From positions 310,001-374,000 of the forward strand of contig WACJ01000306.1 of NCBI GenBank assembly GCA_008973525.1: a DNA stretch of 64,000 nt, given 5' to 3'. The DNA is from Stenopsyche tienmushanensis (taxonomy: Eukaryota; Arthropoda; Insecta; Trichoptera; Stenopsychidae). Made by a program: the position numbers and the translations under genes. The notes beneath the pieces were generated by a model, which searched no databases, was not told where the DNA came from, and saw nothing but the letters and a program-made list of their open reading frames with translations. This document shows positions 1 to 10,450 of the stretch, piece by piece (position 1 is the first letter of the stretch; the number at the start of each line of letters is the position of its first letter).

Positions 1-800
1 TATATAATACTAGCGAGTACCCGGCATGCGTTGTAATGCCAAACGCGCTTATTTAAAAAGAAACGTTGTAGTGCAGTTACGTGAGTAATTGCTTCAAGCC
101 GCGTGTAGCGCGGGCTGAAGGGCTAGGATACAAAAACATGCGTGCTCGCTCTCGCCTCGGAGACCGACCGTGTCCCTCTCTCCAGTGAGCAGAGCTCAAC
201 TGTAACATTGCGCGCTTCACATTCACTTCACCAGACCAATATGCACACACATGGTGAAATCCCTAAATATCTCTCCAAACAAATTTCACACACAAACAAT
301 GGTTATACTAGTTCAAAAACTATCGGTGGTGTACACAGAATAACTCCCCAAAACTTTATCGCAATCGACTGAATGGTATAGGAGCGTATACAGCACACAC
401 ATACACACAGTAATTTTTATATATATCGAATAATTTAAAAACCTTCTTTAATACACGCACAATAACTCACGAAAGTTTCATTGCGATCAGATGAATGATA
501 TAGGAATGTTTTAACAGTTATTTGTTGTTATATATAACCCGGCGTGCGTTGCAATGCCACACTTAAAAATACAAAGTGTATGTATTTTCAGTTAGATTTA
601 ATTCAGTCAGACGTATATGTTGGATGTGGTTGGTTAGCAACACGCGCTGTGAAGGAAAGGCAGAGTAGAGCCTAGCGATGTATTGCTGTGGGGCTGAGAG
701 GTTAGGATCCATGCGCATGCGTGCGCTCTTCCTCACCTCGAAAAGCGACTGTCGACCCGCGTCACCGACTCGCGACATACTAAAGCCTTATACCTTACCA
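1..800 (+). repeat. Two diverged copies of a GC-richer interspersed repeat
   Basis: The block holds two corresponding units. Unit 1 begins near 10 with ACCCGGCATGCGTTGTAATG, and unit 2 begins near 536 with ACCCGGCGTGCGTTGCAATG. Both continue to a landmark of the form GGCTGA..GG.TAGGAT followed by a CATGCGTGC core (about 113-150 and 691-728). Between them, two copies of an ATAACTC..AAA.TTTC/AT.GCGATC..TGAATG.TATAGGA motif lie at about 343-385 and 465-510. This is seen directly. ACCCGGC...TGCGTTG-type repeats are common, transposon-derived and non-coding in arthropod genomes, but I cannot name the family. The open frame on the plus strand at 142-372 has no recognisable domain and I treat it as chance. 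Confidence 0.5.
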
Positions 801-2000
801 AACCGGGCATGCCATTGTTGCTTCTCGGCATAGTTGACAAATGACTTTGTTTACCTTAGCAAATTTGGATCGGATAGACACCCAATGATTTATATCTATA
901 TAGATTAAGATATATATTAAAACGGAAAAATTATGATGTCTGATTGAAAGATGTCGATGACGCTTTCATAAATATAAATGTTAAATATTTTCAAAATAAT
1001 TCAAAAGTAAATGTATTTTTTCATCATAATTCAACCTTCAGAAGTCTAAAAATTAATTCATTGTATTGAATCAGTTTTGACAATCAGTGAGATTGAGAAT
1101 TTATCCTTTGATAAGTCGAACATTGTATATTATTATAAGATATGGGTTTTGAAAAACTTATATTAAACAAAGATATCTATAATCGATTGAAATTTAAAAA
1201 AAAAACAACGCATAAGGTACACGGATTTCATATATTTTAATGCGATGAAAATAGATTTTTTTGTAAGCGATCTATTTTAATAATTTCATTATTTAACATC
1301 GCTTCAAAAATTTTGAAATTTCATTATATTTTAAAAATATTTATATGATTAAATGCAATATAAAGGCAGAACTATTATTATATGAACATGGTTCATTAAA
1401 ATGAAAATAAAATATCCGTAAAATGGAATCGCTAAAAGGTATCATCAGTTTTTAATTCTTCCCAATTTTCATTTGAAAAACGAAGCAAACAATGCAATTT
1501 GAAAATATGATATGGTATCTAGCTTTTTAACAACGTTAATTTTCAGAAATTTCATACGAATAGACTTGACAATAAATTGAATAGCGAGTCGCAATTGTAA
1601 TTAGAGGTCCATACTAGAGTGTTTTATGCCCCACGCTACAATATCAATATACTTTTCATACATATATAAAATAATTTCAAATGGATGATTTATTGAACAT
1701 TTTACTTTAAAACTTTGAAATAATTATCCATATGGTTAAGCCGGGTTTAAGAGTGGAACGGATACATGCTTTCGAGACAATTTGAAGTATGAAAACTTCT
1801 ATTTCTTTCACTGAACACACATGAATTGAATTATTTGGCGTGGTTGAACTTCAATTAGTAAAGTGAGCTACTTATTATCAATTTGAAAATTTATTCGATC
1901 TAAATACATCCTTCAAATTTTATTTCCCGATATAAGCTATTAATTACCTGAACTATCAAATTTATGGTCAACCGCTTTTTTTCACGCATAAAAATATCGT
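801..2000. other. AT-rich sequence without recognised features
   Basis: No reading frame of useful length, no terminal repeats and no RNA-like structure were recognised here. The stretch is uniformly AT-rich with short A and T runs. Confidence 0.5.
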
Positions 2001-2200
2001 ACCTGTAGGTAGTCCCGCGTTAAGTGGTTGGACTCGTAACCCGATCATCTCGGGTTCGAATCCCACAGATGTGGCTGGCAACCACATTTTAAAAAACATA
2101 TATATGCCCTGAAAAACCATGTCAAAATGGTTGATAATGATACCATAAAAAAGGGATCGCTAAAAGCCACCTCAAAACAAAAAAAAAAAAAAAATAAATA
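2001..2200 (+). mobile_element. tRNA-derived SINE, copy 1
   Basis: A tRNA-like head occupies about 2006-2075. It has an A-box-like segment AGTCCCGCGTTAAGTGGTTG and a textbook B box GGGTTCGAATCCCAC at 2052-2066. A body of about 100 bases follows, then an A15-type run near 2179-2193 and an AAATAAATAA tail. An internal pol III promoter plus an A-rich tail is the standard architecture of a tRNA-derived SINE, transcribed by RNA polymerase III and moved by a partner LINE. A diverged copy lies in opposite orientation at 33300-33400, which argues against a functional tRNA gene, as does the lack of a closed acceptor stem. The partner LINE is not identified. Confidence 0.75.
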
Positions 2201-2283
2201 AAATATATATCAATTACCCGTTTCGATCCAACTATTATCTGAAGAAAAAAGAATTCATATTTTTTAATTAATTATTATCCCCA

Positions 2284-2703
2284 TGTAATGGCGTTGTTAA
2301 TCTGTACAGATTTAGTTCGCCAGATTAACGGTGACATCTTCCGTCTCTCTTTAGGCTTAATGTGTCATCTTCAGTGGCGTTACGGACATAATGCATCTGA
2401 ACGAACGACATCGATCACTCTTTGCGTGTGCACCGGTACCTGTTGGTAACGCACAGGAGGCGAGTCATGATTAGCCGTCGGATAGAATTGACTGCGAGAG
2501 GACGTTATTCCCGCAGCCAGATCTCTTTCTCGTGTTTAATAAAGATGTTATTACGACTAGAGACTTTATATTCGACGCCCGGTTACATACCGGCCCGAAA
2601 GCAGAAACGATCCGCGTGCGGGTGCAACCATTCCGACGAGAACGTGGGAGCGGGACACCGCCCGAGAACTCTGCCCCGCGAGCGCCCCCACTTATACGCT
2701 TCA
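2284..2703 (+). mobile_element. Probable long terminal repeat of a retrotransposon
   Basis: The segment is GC-richer than its surroundings, starts with TG (2284) and ends with CA (2703). It carries an AATAAA polyadenylation-like signal near 2537-2543 and lies immediately before a tRNA-Leu-type primer binding site. These are the expected parts of a 5' LTR. An internal GTGACATCTTCCG / GTGTCATCTTCAG duplication is visible in its first 90 bases. No second LTR copy was found in the window, so both boundaries are inferred from the TG/CA rule and the binding site. The two overlapping short reading frames inside it (2422-2733 and 2532-2729) are not convincing coding regions. Confidence 0.5.
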
Positions 2704-2704
2704 C

Positions 2705-2719
2705 TGGTGTCAGAATCGG
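2705..2719 (+). promoter_or_regulatory. Primer binding site complementary to tRNA-Leu 3' end
   Basis: The sequence TGGTGTCAGAATCGG begins one base after the proposed LTR end. Its first 11 bases, TGGTGTCAGAA, are the complement of a typical animal tRNA-Leu 3' end including CCA. This position and complementarity are diagnostic for initiation of minus-strand DNA synthesis in LTR retrotransposons. The match decays after base 11. Confidence 0.55.
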
Positions 2720-3235
2720 TGGGTTGTAAATAGTAAGTCGTTATGGATGGTAGGCGTCATAAAACGACGCGCACGATAGCCCATATCGCAAGAGGACTAG
2801 GATGGTCGAACCCTGGAACGAGGATTTAAATGGTGCGTCGGCTTTATCGGGCTCGACGCTCGCAGCGCACATAACAACAAGAGTTTGGAGGATCGAGGAT
2901 CTACTGGCCTCCAACCGACGAGGCCATGGGTACCATTGACAAAACGGAGAGGAGTTGAGTTACCACGGGAAGCACCAACTTCTGGGCCCAAGCCAAGCCA
3001 AGCTGGTAGAATGTCTTGAGGTATATAGGTTGAACCGCGATGCTCTGGGTGAGCACTAGACGCTGGTGAGCTGGAGATGCTGCCAGGTTGGTAGTATGTA
3101 GACGAGCATTTTGCAGGTGGATAAAACATTAAACGCTGGCGAATGAAAAACCGCCAGGCTGGCTGTTTAGGATGTTCGAGATTACAGAGTTCATAGTTTC
3201 TATCTACACTTTGCAATAGTTTTAATAGCATTGAG
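2720..3235. mobile_element. Degenerate internal region next to the LTR
   Basis: GC-richer sequence follows the primer binding site and ends abruptly into AT-rich DNA near 3240. The plus strand, where gag would be expected, is broken by many stops. The minus strand happens to be open over 2797-3231 (144 codons), but the product is Ser/Pro/Arg-rich and matches no family I recognise. I read the block as the truncated 5' internal part of the LTR element and the minus frame as a by-product of base composition. No protease, reverse transcriptase or integrase motif is present. Confidence 0.35.
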
Positions 3236-3389
3236 AAGCAGTTTTAATACATTCTTATTATTTTACCATCGAGAACATTCGTAATCTAGATGCCTTAGTT
3301 ACTCTTTTGATAAATTTGAAAAAAGGAAGTTTTAACCTTCTTTCATCAAATGTATCTATGATATTTATCTAACATTATATGATTTATTT

Positions 3390-3532
3390 GACTACACATC
3401 GGTTTGTTTTTATGCAATAGATAATAATTCGCATAAAAAATACATGAACTACATAAAAAAATATTTTTGAAAACCGCATAACTTCAAAACCGCATAAAAA
3501 AGATACTTATAAAAACAGACCCAAGTGTATGA
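3390..3532. mobile_element. Short pogo-type MITE
   Basis: The left end (ACACATCGGTTTGTTTTTATG) and the reverse complement of the right end (ATACACTTGGGTCTGTTTTTAT) form diverged terminal inverted repeats about 140 bp apart. Inside lies the phrase AAACCGCATAACTTCAAAAC, a hallmark of the other Tigger-type repeats in this window (near 35.4, 52.6, 54.1 and 55.1 kb). Short non-autonomous derivatives of this kind move in trans using a pogo/Tigger transposase. No coding capacity is present. Confidence 0.5.
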
Positions 3533-3534
3533 TA

Positions 3535-4735
3535 TAACACATCACTTATTAAGTTCGTATGATTATTTTTCTTTAAACTTTTTTATTTGGGGTTGTTTCT
3601 TCGCAATTTCTATTTGTTAGATGAGGATATATTTCTTAAAGTGAGTACCTTTATTTTGAAGCTAATTTTGTGATTTATGTTAAGTACAATTTACGGTTAT
3701 TGAGGAAATAAACGACTAAAAAATAAATACATTTTTGATTTTCGAGTAGCAGAGGTGGAAAATAGTATCTTCGTTCGAACAAAGAAACCGTTCAGAGTTT
3801 TCGGGTTGAAAAAAGAACTCTAGTACTTCGACGAGGACTCGTTAACTAAGACAAATGTCGGGTTATATTTTTAAAATACGATGACTCCTTCTAAAATAAA
3901 ACACATGCTGAATGATCGAAACCACCTTTGACCTAGAAAGAAAGAGCTTGTTTTTTGTCCTTTGTTCTTTCCTGAGAAAACATATGCTCTCATATAATAC
4001 ATACATACATACATTCATTAATTTATTAGTAGAAAATGAAACGCAAACAACCTGGCCCTTATATAAGAGGCTTTTTTCAAATGGAAAAATGTGATAGCAA
4101 ACATTAAAAAATAAGCCGATAAACACACTTTTTGCGAGGTCTCATATATTTACGTCTTTTCCATTACTATTTTATTTTTTGTTGAAAGAAAACTGGTGGA
4201 ATAATTTTCATGTTACATATCAGTAGACGTTTATTCAGGACGATATAAGTAGCAAATTTATTTTTTGACTTCGAATAAACCGAAAGGATCTTAAATATGA
4301 TGCCAGTTTGGACAAATTGACTTCTAGGAATCTCATACGTTCATTGTATCAGAAATGTATTAATTTAATTTCGTTTTCATATTTAGAATTTAGAATTTCA
4401 TATCGCTTAAATAGAATTTGGAACAATTGTGTATAGAAATATTTTTAAAAGCCAGTTTTAATTCTAATGATCATAATTTTTTATTCAAATGCAAAATTAT
4501 TTAATGATAATATTATAAATAAATAGGAAACACAATAAATGTAGCATATTTTTTGATAGAAATTAAAGATAATATTTTAGCACTAAGCCTTAATCATAAA
4601 CCAAAAGTTCTAAGGACGATTTTAATGAAAAATTATGATTAGATTTTTCTTTCATCATTTTTATTGCGTTTATGTAAAATTAATCAAAAAATAAGCATAA
4701 GATATTATGCCAGATTTGCTGCAAATAATTTAATA
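3535..4735. other. AT-rich sequence without recognised features
   Basis: Nothing beyond simple A/T runs and a short CATA tetranucleotide run near 4000 was recognised. Small overlapping open frames on both strands at 3863-4126 show no domain and are treated as chance. Confidence 0.5.
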
Positions 4736-4737
4736 TT

Positions 4738-5225
4738 ATGAAAGCTATCGGAAGCATAGATGAAGTGACGAATGAAGTTACTCAGTCGCGTATGAAGGGT
4801 GTTTAGAAAAAGTTTTTTCAGAGAAAGATGATCAAATAAATTATGAAAATGATATTAAAAATATCAGGAAAGAGATTGGTATTTTTATAATTTACGGAAG
4901 CACTAAAGGTATCGATGTAGACGACATTAAAATTTTGCCCAAATGACGCGGCAAACTTTTAAACAATGAAAAGCCGCAGAAACTGGAGTACCAAATCAAG
5001 TCACAAGAAAATTACGTCCTAGAAACTGTTCTCGTGAGAAAGTTAACTGTCAAAATCATTGAAAAGATCCTTGCTCTTCAAAACCATTGCGCAGGATTGA
5101 AATAAATCTCGAAGATTACGAGCAAACGGGTGCAGTAAAACGAGCGTATGCGGGATTATTTATATTGAAGTTATCGAAAGACAAGCAAATAAGAAATATA
5201 TTGTTTTTTGCAAACGGAAAACTAA
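4738..5225 (+). pseudogene. Probable pogo/Tigger transposase C-terminal relic
   Basis: The frame from 4738 reads MKAIGSIDEVTNEVTQSRMK, followed by GV, a TAG and KK. This fits the pogo/Tigger C-terminal pattern in which an 'I..IG..W.EVT...M.GVWKK' segment follows the DDE catalytic core; the TAG at 4804 sits where the family has Trp. After a frameshift the product continues through acidic, charged segments (about 4809-4940: ..YENDIKNIRKEIGIF.., then IDVDDIKILP) to a second shift and a helical-looking tail near 4990-5190. The DDE core and DNA-binding N-terminus are absent. No start codon is defended because the copy is 5' truncated. Assignment rests on short motif similarity only, so an unrelated coding relic is possible. 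Confidence 0.42.
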
Positions 5226-5254
5226 GGAATTTATTAAAAATATATATCTAATAT

Positions 5255-5964
5255 CATCATCATCATAGTGCAGCCACTGACAGTCCACTACAGAACTATG
5301 GGCCTCTTCAATATCCATTCATAGGAAGGGGTTACATCCATTTCGTCTGTATCATACATTCACCTCCTCATTCGCTCGATATTGAAGGTAGCATTACCAC
5401 CGAGTTTTATTTTGAACGCTCACCCAACGGGTATCCTGAGTGAACGTATTGACGGACACTTTCGCGAACGTCTCGATAAGGAGTTTGGGGGGTTTGTAAA
5501 GACTGAGTAGTTTTCATAGGGAGATGATGGAAAACTACTCTAGACGACCTTTTTGACTCTACTGGAAAGGGCTTTCTGGAGTACAAGGAGTCCAGTCCCC
5601 CCTTTCCTCGCTAGGGCGTTGCCGGGGTAGGGTGAAGACATACGTGACGCTTGAGTGCATCTCGGATTCGCTCCTACACCAACTGAGGGTGTCTCCCCGT
5701 CACCGTACAACTTACCCGAGCGAATTCGAGACTCAGTGGTTTCGCCATTTTTTCAGGTTGCCCCTCTCAGTTCGGCGATTACAAAACGATATAGAAGTCA
5801 ACGGAAGACAATGTTGTTTTTCGTTGCAAAGTAAAGATCATCATATGCATCTCCTCGAGGCCGTCCCCTTGGTGTTCTTCTTATTCCTGCTCCGTTCCTA
5901 GAGCCTCTCGGTTCCGAACCGGTGAGGTTCCTCGTATTCCATACTTGGAAGCTTGGATTATCTA
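5255..5964 (-). mobile_element. Retroposon with CAT/ATG tail and target duplication
   Basis: A 13-base direct repeat, ATATATCTAATAT, flanks the block at 5242-5254 and 5965-5977. At the left edge a CATCATCATCAT run (ATGATG on the minus strand) abuts GC-richer sequence. A minus-strand retroposon ending in a short ATG microsatellite, as RTE-type elements do, explains all of this. The same tail type occurs on the reverse-transcriptase element at 43988. The interior has no long frame on either strand; it is probably the 3' end of a LINE, or a SINE using that 3' end. The opposite-strand open frames at 5632-5901 and 5798-6049 are not credible genes. Confidence 0.55.
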
Positions 5965-5979
5965 ATATATCTAATATAA

Positions 5980-7700
5980 TATAATTAAAACTGAGAATAC
6001 TTATAAATTTACTAAAGCTATGTAAACTATAATATAATACATCAGTCAATAGATTTGTAGGATATTTTTTGGAGAAGTTGAAGAATTTGAAGAAGAAAAC
6101 AAAATATTTTTATCAAAGCTATGTACGCAATAAATATCAAAAAAACCCTCTTCTTTCAGTAAGAAGATAAATTGAATTTGACGATTTTTAAAATGACAAC
6201 ATATCACATATAAATATTTACATCTTATTTTTAATGTTGCACTTCATAATGAAATATTCTGTTTCGAGCCAGAAAGCTATTGTAGCAAATATTTGGAATC
6301 AATGAATATTTATTATACTACCAAACATCTCACAAGCGTCGGATGTTCTAGGGCTTTTCTGCAGTCAGACTTATTTGCATGAAGATCAGATTAAGAGTTA
6401 CAAACTTCACTGTTTATAAACATATGTAAATTACAAAATGTGGATCAATCCCAAATTTTTAACTAACGGAGCTTATAAAATACGCATTTATCACAGAATT
6501 ATACAATACGATTCAATAATTATTACTGAGCAACTTAACACCATTTAATATCACTAGGCAATTACTATAATGAAAGCGAAATTTTACAAGGCTTTTCGTT
6601 AAAAAAATCCTAATATTTTTTATCAAACGCCATTGAAATAAATGCGCTTTCAAACATTATAAATATTTATTCATTTGGGGGCCAGAAAGTTGTTCGATAA
6701 GCACTATCAAATTTATGACGGTCAAGCATTCTACGGGTTAATACTTTAATTTATGATCATTTTTCCTCGTGTTGGATGTCACTAAAGCTTGATTTTTTTC
6801 TGCAGAGGATAAAAATTTAAAATAGTGTTTTACATTGCTGATAATGTCGTACTTTATTATATAGAATTTTATCAATCTAAGAAATTATAAATTGTTGTCT
6901 TAGTTCTAATCGTGGAAAGAAATCAATCATTAGTTCAGTGTGATATTTGGCCTTGCTGAAAGTTCTTCAACCGTTTTTCAAAGGCAGCATCTCTCCGGTT
7001 GTAATTTTACAACAGAAAATGCGGCTTCACGTAGATAGTCTAAAACGGAACTAATACTTTATTGCGTTAAATAGTTTTTTTTCTTCAGTTTTGCAGGATC
7101 GTCACTTTGATTTTTATCGAGCTTTTCTTGGAGACCAAAAATATCAGAAAACTTTCAGGTAAGTCGTCAATATCAAATAGACTGTATATTAAACTGTGCT
7201 TGTTCATTTTTCTGGAATGTAATGATCGAATTCAATATTTAATTCCTGCACGTGCTTAATTATTACATTTTAAGACTGCGGGTTTTATATTTTAATTTTC
7301 TAGAAGCAGGGTCAACGTCAGGAAGGAAGCCATCTTACTTTCCCTTAGTTTTATTTTCGACTATCATTGAAATATTAATTAAATAAGAAGAAATTAATAA
7401 AAATTTCATTCTATTCCTTTTTCAAGAAAACTAAAAAATACCGTTACAAAATGTAGTCAATTACCAGTTTTTTACGGTTTTGTGTTGCATAGATTAAAAA
7501 AAATGATTTAAAGGATGAGCTATTATAAGAAGAATATCATAATTAGCAAAAAGCCCGAAGAATTTAAATGATACATTTCAAAGGCTCAAGTTCATCATTT
7601 CAGGATTCTGCGCTGCCTAAGTTTCTTATAAGGATTTAATGAAACTGTGGTGCTTAATAATAGCAGCTATTACATGTAAATTAGCATCTTAATATTAATT
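5980..7700. other. AT-rich sequence, one exon-like scrap near 7.1 kb
   Basis: Mostly featureless AT-rich DNA. Around 7097-7158 a 62-base segment starting after TTTTGCAG and ending before GTAAGT is open in one frame, but pairing of an AG and a GT this close together is common by chance. No homology was recognised. Confidence 0.3.
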
Positions 7701-8160
7701 ATTTCCATTGTGTCCTCATTGCATCGCCCGAATGTAAGAGTAGACCTCAAACTTTGTTTAAATTTAGAAGATAAATTTACTTGTGATATTGAAAAAATGT
7801 TATTTGAAGAGCAAGCCGCAATTATAAAGCGGCGTTCTTTGAATAATTTATCGCCCGGCAAGTTACAAAGAAGAAAATTTTACCAATACAATTTCGTCGA
7901 GACATTCTTTGTGCTAATGAGATTCACCGGAATACATTACGAGGAGGTTTGTCTTATTGGAAAATTGCACGAAGCTTTTATCGGATAGTGTTTATACGTC
8001 ATCCCATATTTAAATTGCAAAACGGGGATCAAAAGCGATTTGTAAAGCTTTATTTAAGCGCAAACGTTTGTGCCGCTTTACAGAAGAAGGTCGTAAAACT
8101 TTTAGTTTTATGGTCTTGTATAAAACGGATTATCTCAAATGTACCATCTGGTAGACCCTG
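7700..8160 (+). other. Unidentified coding-like frames
   Basis: Two overlapping frames are open over 7710-7988 (92 codons) and 7949-8161 (70 codons). The first has a charged, ordinary-looking composition in its middle (..DIEKMLFEEQAAIIKRR..). The second could be its continuation after a frameshift near 7890. I recognise no domain, no upstream promoter and no splice signals of note. It may be an old transposase fragment or chance; I assign no function. Confidence 0.22.
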
Positions 8161-8640
8161 ATGAGACAGGGCGTACCTGAAGATTTGTTGTAGGATCTCT
8201 TCGCCGCCCTCGCTCCGTTGTCTTCCTTCTTTGTTTCTCCGCCTCCTTCTGCTTTCGTTCCTCTCTCGACCCCCGGCTCGTGGAGACATGAATTAAATAT
8301 GAGCCCTCCGCCATCTTGTGGTCTAGAGGAAATAATGTATACAGCCTGTGGCCGCACTAAACTGCTTTCATACTGTCTACATCATACCTTCGTGTACGGA
8401 GATATCTCTACAAACCTGTTACCCTCGCCATATTCAACATCATCACTCTTGCCCTCGCTTTGCTATTTTTATGTCTGCCAAAAATATGATTATTGTGAAG
8501 CCGACTTCTCTTCGTGTACTAATACAGCCTGCGGCATTTAACACTTTCGTTACCACATAAAAACATGTAAGCGCCTATTCTTTTGAATTGACTTAAATAT
8601 CCCATTTGTATATAACTTATATTAAATTAAAATCTACAAA
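8161..8640. other. GC-richer block of unknown nature
   Basis: The block is pyrimidine-rich and GC-richer than its neighbours between about 8165 and 8540. Several short frames are open on both strands at once, which usually reflects composition rather than coding. No repeat partner was found in the window. Confidence 0.3.
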
Positions 8641-8739
8641 TTAAATTTGGACGCCTTTTTAAGCGGCGTAAGTGAGCGTGAGTGCTTATGGGACGTTAAT
8701 ATTGACAGCGTTCGAGTGTATGGTATGAGAGAAACTCGA

Positions 8740-8885
8740 CACCCACTGCGAACCAAAACTGAGCCGAAAACCGGATAAACTGATATTTTTAAATCGGGGA
8801 TTGGTCAGGTAAAATAACGGTTAAATTCGGTTCGGAATAAGTCTTACACGAAACAAAATTTGGTTATATAGATATAACAAGGATG
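8740..8885 (+). repeat. Repeat with GAACCG-like phrases, copy 1
   Basis: Phrases such as AAAACTGAGCCGAAAACCGG and TTCGGTTCGGAA, ending in ATAACAAGGATGA, recur in reverse orientation at 13110-13235. There the reverse complement reads GTAACAAGGATGTTTCGAAG and then GAAACTGAACCGAAAAC. The order of phrases is not identical. This is likely an old transposon-derived repeat; the family is not named. Confidence 0.35.
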
Positions 8886-9009
8886 ATACTGTGTTATTGA
8901 CCACCAGTTTGAAAGACTTGCCTATTATGTTGGATGCCTCGGGCTGAATTAAAAAAAAAAAAACAGTGGATTGCATTTGGTAATTTGTCACACAATAACG
9001 AAGATGACA

Positions 9010-9215
9010 CTGCTGATTGCTTTTTAAGAGCCAAATATGAGAAGTTGGAGAGAGTCACACACTTCAAATATTAGCGATAGAGAAATTTGCTCTAGGATAG
9101 AGCAAGCAAGAGTAATCTTTTTGAAAATAAAGAGTGCGTTGATCTCACAAAACTTCAGATTGGCTCTTAGGCGTCGAATCTTACCCAGCTACGTGTTCAG
9201 CGTCCTTCCGCAGCG
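9010..9215 (+). pseudogene. Reverse transcriptase C-terminal fragment
   Basis: Translation gives the segment EICSRIEQARVIFLKIKSAL followed by LALRRRILPSYVFSVL. This is the thumb/connector region that in RTE-like and related LINE polymerases follows the catalytic palm ('EIR.RI..AR..F.KMKS.L...L...LR.R....YV.SVLLYG'). It sits directly upstream of an endonuclease-domain fragment, so the order is not that of one intact element. It is either a separate truncated copy or a rearrangement. Upstream in-frame sequence (LERVTHFKY) fits the 'V..FKYLG' motif that normally precedes this region. Confidence 0.6.
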
Positions 9216-10196
9216 TCCTTGCGTTGGCAGGGAAATGTTTTACAGGCCCACGATCGGGGCACATAGCCTCCACGATACTTGTAATGACAATGGAGAGAGA
9301 CTCGTCTGTTTCGCTACATCCGTCGGGATGATTGTCAGCACTACCGCTTTTGAACATAAAGAAAATAATAAAAACACGCGGTTATCCTGGCAGGATGTTC
9401 CCGGGTGTTGAAGAAGATATTTTAAAAATCTTCTTGCTGGAGATTCAGTGGACCTGGGAGAATCACCTGAGGCTAACATAGATGATATTGAGATTACCCC
9501 TCCGACTTTGAGTGAGTTTGAAACCTCCCTACGGTGTCTTCAGGGAGGGAAGGGTGCGGGGGTGGACGGTATCCCGAGTTCTTGAAATGGGGGGGACGCC
9601 CTCTGCTCATGAGGTTATATGGCCTCGTTCTGGCAATATGGCAGAGCGAGGTCATGCCTTCTGAGTGGAGGAACTTCTCGGAGAATGTGGTTTCAGACCC
9701 GGCAGGTCTACTGTGGACCAACTATTTACGATCAAACTATTCTCTCAAAAAATGTGGAGATGATGTTGAAGATTGGAATTCCGGGAAGCTGATGAGGTGA
9801 GCTATCGAGGATGTACGTGGCTGGATCGTTCAGCGTTGTACGTTCCAACGGCGCCCTATCGGAGCCTTTCGAGGTGACGACGGGAGTTAGACAGAGAGAC
9901 GCCCTCTGCCCGATTCTCTTTAATATTGCGTTGGAAGCAATTGTGAGGGAGGCTGGCAGATCGGGATACGCACATTCATGGAACGAGGATATACTGTATC
10001 TTATCTTTGCGGACGGCATCGTCTACTACGCTGAGCTAGTCAAATATCAAAAGAAGCCGCCCGTCTGGGCCTGGACAATTGGAGGGAGGAGGCCCAGAAC
10101 AGACAAAAATGGCGACAAGCGTTGTCGGTGGCCGGGGCTCTCTGATAGGGTTATAGGCGCCACCACAAGAAGAAAGAAGAAGAAGATATATAGAGT
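9216..10196 (+). pseudogene. RTE-like LINE relic, internally deleted (endonuclease, RT, 3' end)
   Basis: Domains run in order. At about 9232-9390 there is an AP-endonuclease-like segment (PTIGAHSLHDTCNDNGERLV). At 9408-9590 there is a linker ending GGKGAGVDGIP, the entry to the reverse transcriptase fingers. At 9590-9680 follow EFLKWGG..MPSEWRNF, and at 9811-10040 the RT core (GALSEPFEVTTGVRQ..PILFNIALEAIV..). The element would copy its RNA into DNA at nicked chromosomal sites. This copy is dead. The endonuclease jumps to the linker near 9390, a frameshift lies near 9586, stops lie near 9797, the usual RQGD turn reads RQRD, and the catalytic FADD reads FADG near 10006. After 10040 the sequence skips the thumb and joins the 3' end (GGRRPRTDKNGDKRCRWPGL) and an AAG-rich tail. 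The same family recurs at 39.9-41.3 and 51.7 kb. Confidence 0.8.
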
Positions 10197-10344
10197 ACTT
10201 TTTTAAACGCAATAAAGCAATTTTCAGTGACAGCCTAAATGATATTGGAGTAACATTAATTTAACTGAAGTACTTCACATTTGCAATATTTTGAATAATG
10301 CAAAATCGTCCGAACCGTAACCTGTTAAATATAATTTTAAAATA

Positions 10345-10450
10345 ATTATAACTTCGTTACTCACCCATCATACATTCTCTCCTACATATACATTTCCCTA
10401 GTAGAAAAGCCTGCTATGGAGATTGCCTACACCCGATAACAGAATATCTA
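10345..10450 (+). mobile_element. SINE fragment lacking its central domain
   Basis: ACTTCGTTACTCACCCATCA and TACATTCTCTCCTAC parallel the segment at 62410-62452 of the SINE near 62 kb. CTATGGAGATTGCCTACACC then parallels CTATGGAGATCCCCTATATC at 62538-62557. The intervening GGAAGGCAACGGGAAACC core of the 62-kb copy is missing here, so this is an internally deleted member of that family. Confidence 0.5.

Noticed and set aside
2006..2075. A functional tRNA gene
   Set aside because: A and B boxes are present, but the acceptor and anticodon stems do not close convincingly. An A-rich tail follows, and a diverged copy exists at 33.3 kb; a SINE explains it better.
2797..3231. A 144-codon minus-strand frame as a gene
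   Set aside because: It is antisense to the expected internal region of the LTR element, has no recognisable domain, and is Ser/Pro/Arg-rich in a GC-richer block where open frames are expected by composition.
5632..6049. Two opposite-strand frames as genes
   Set aside because: Both lie inside, or run out of, the target-duplication-bounded retroposon and show no domain.
7097..7158. A 62-base exon between TTTTGCAG and GTAAGT
   Set aside because: Closely spaced AG and GT sites are frequent in AT-rich DNA; no flanking exon or homology supports it.
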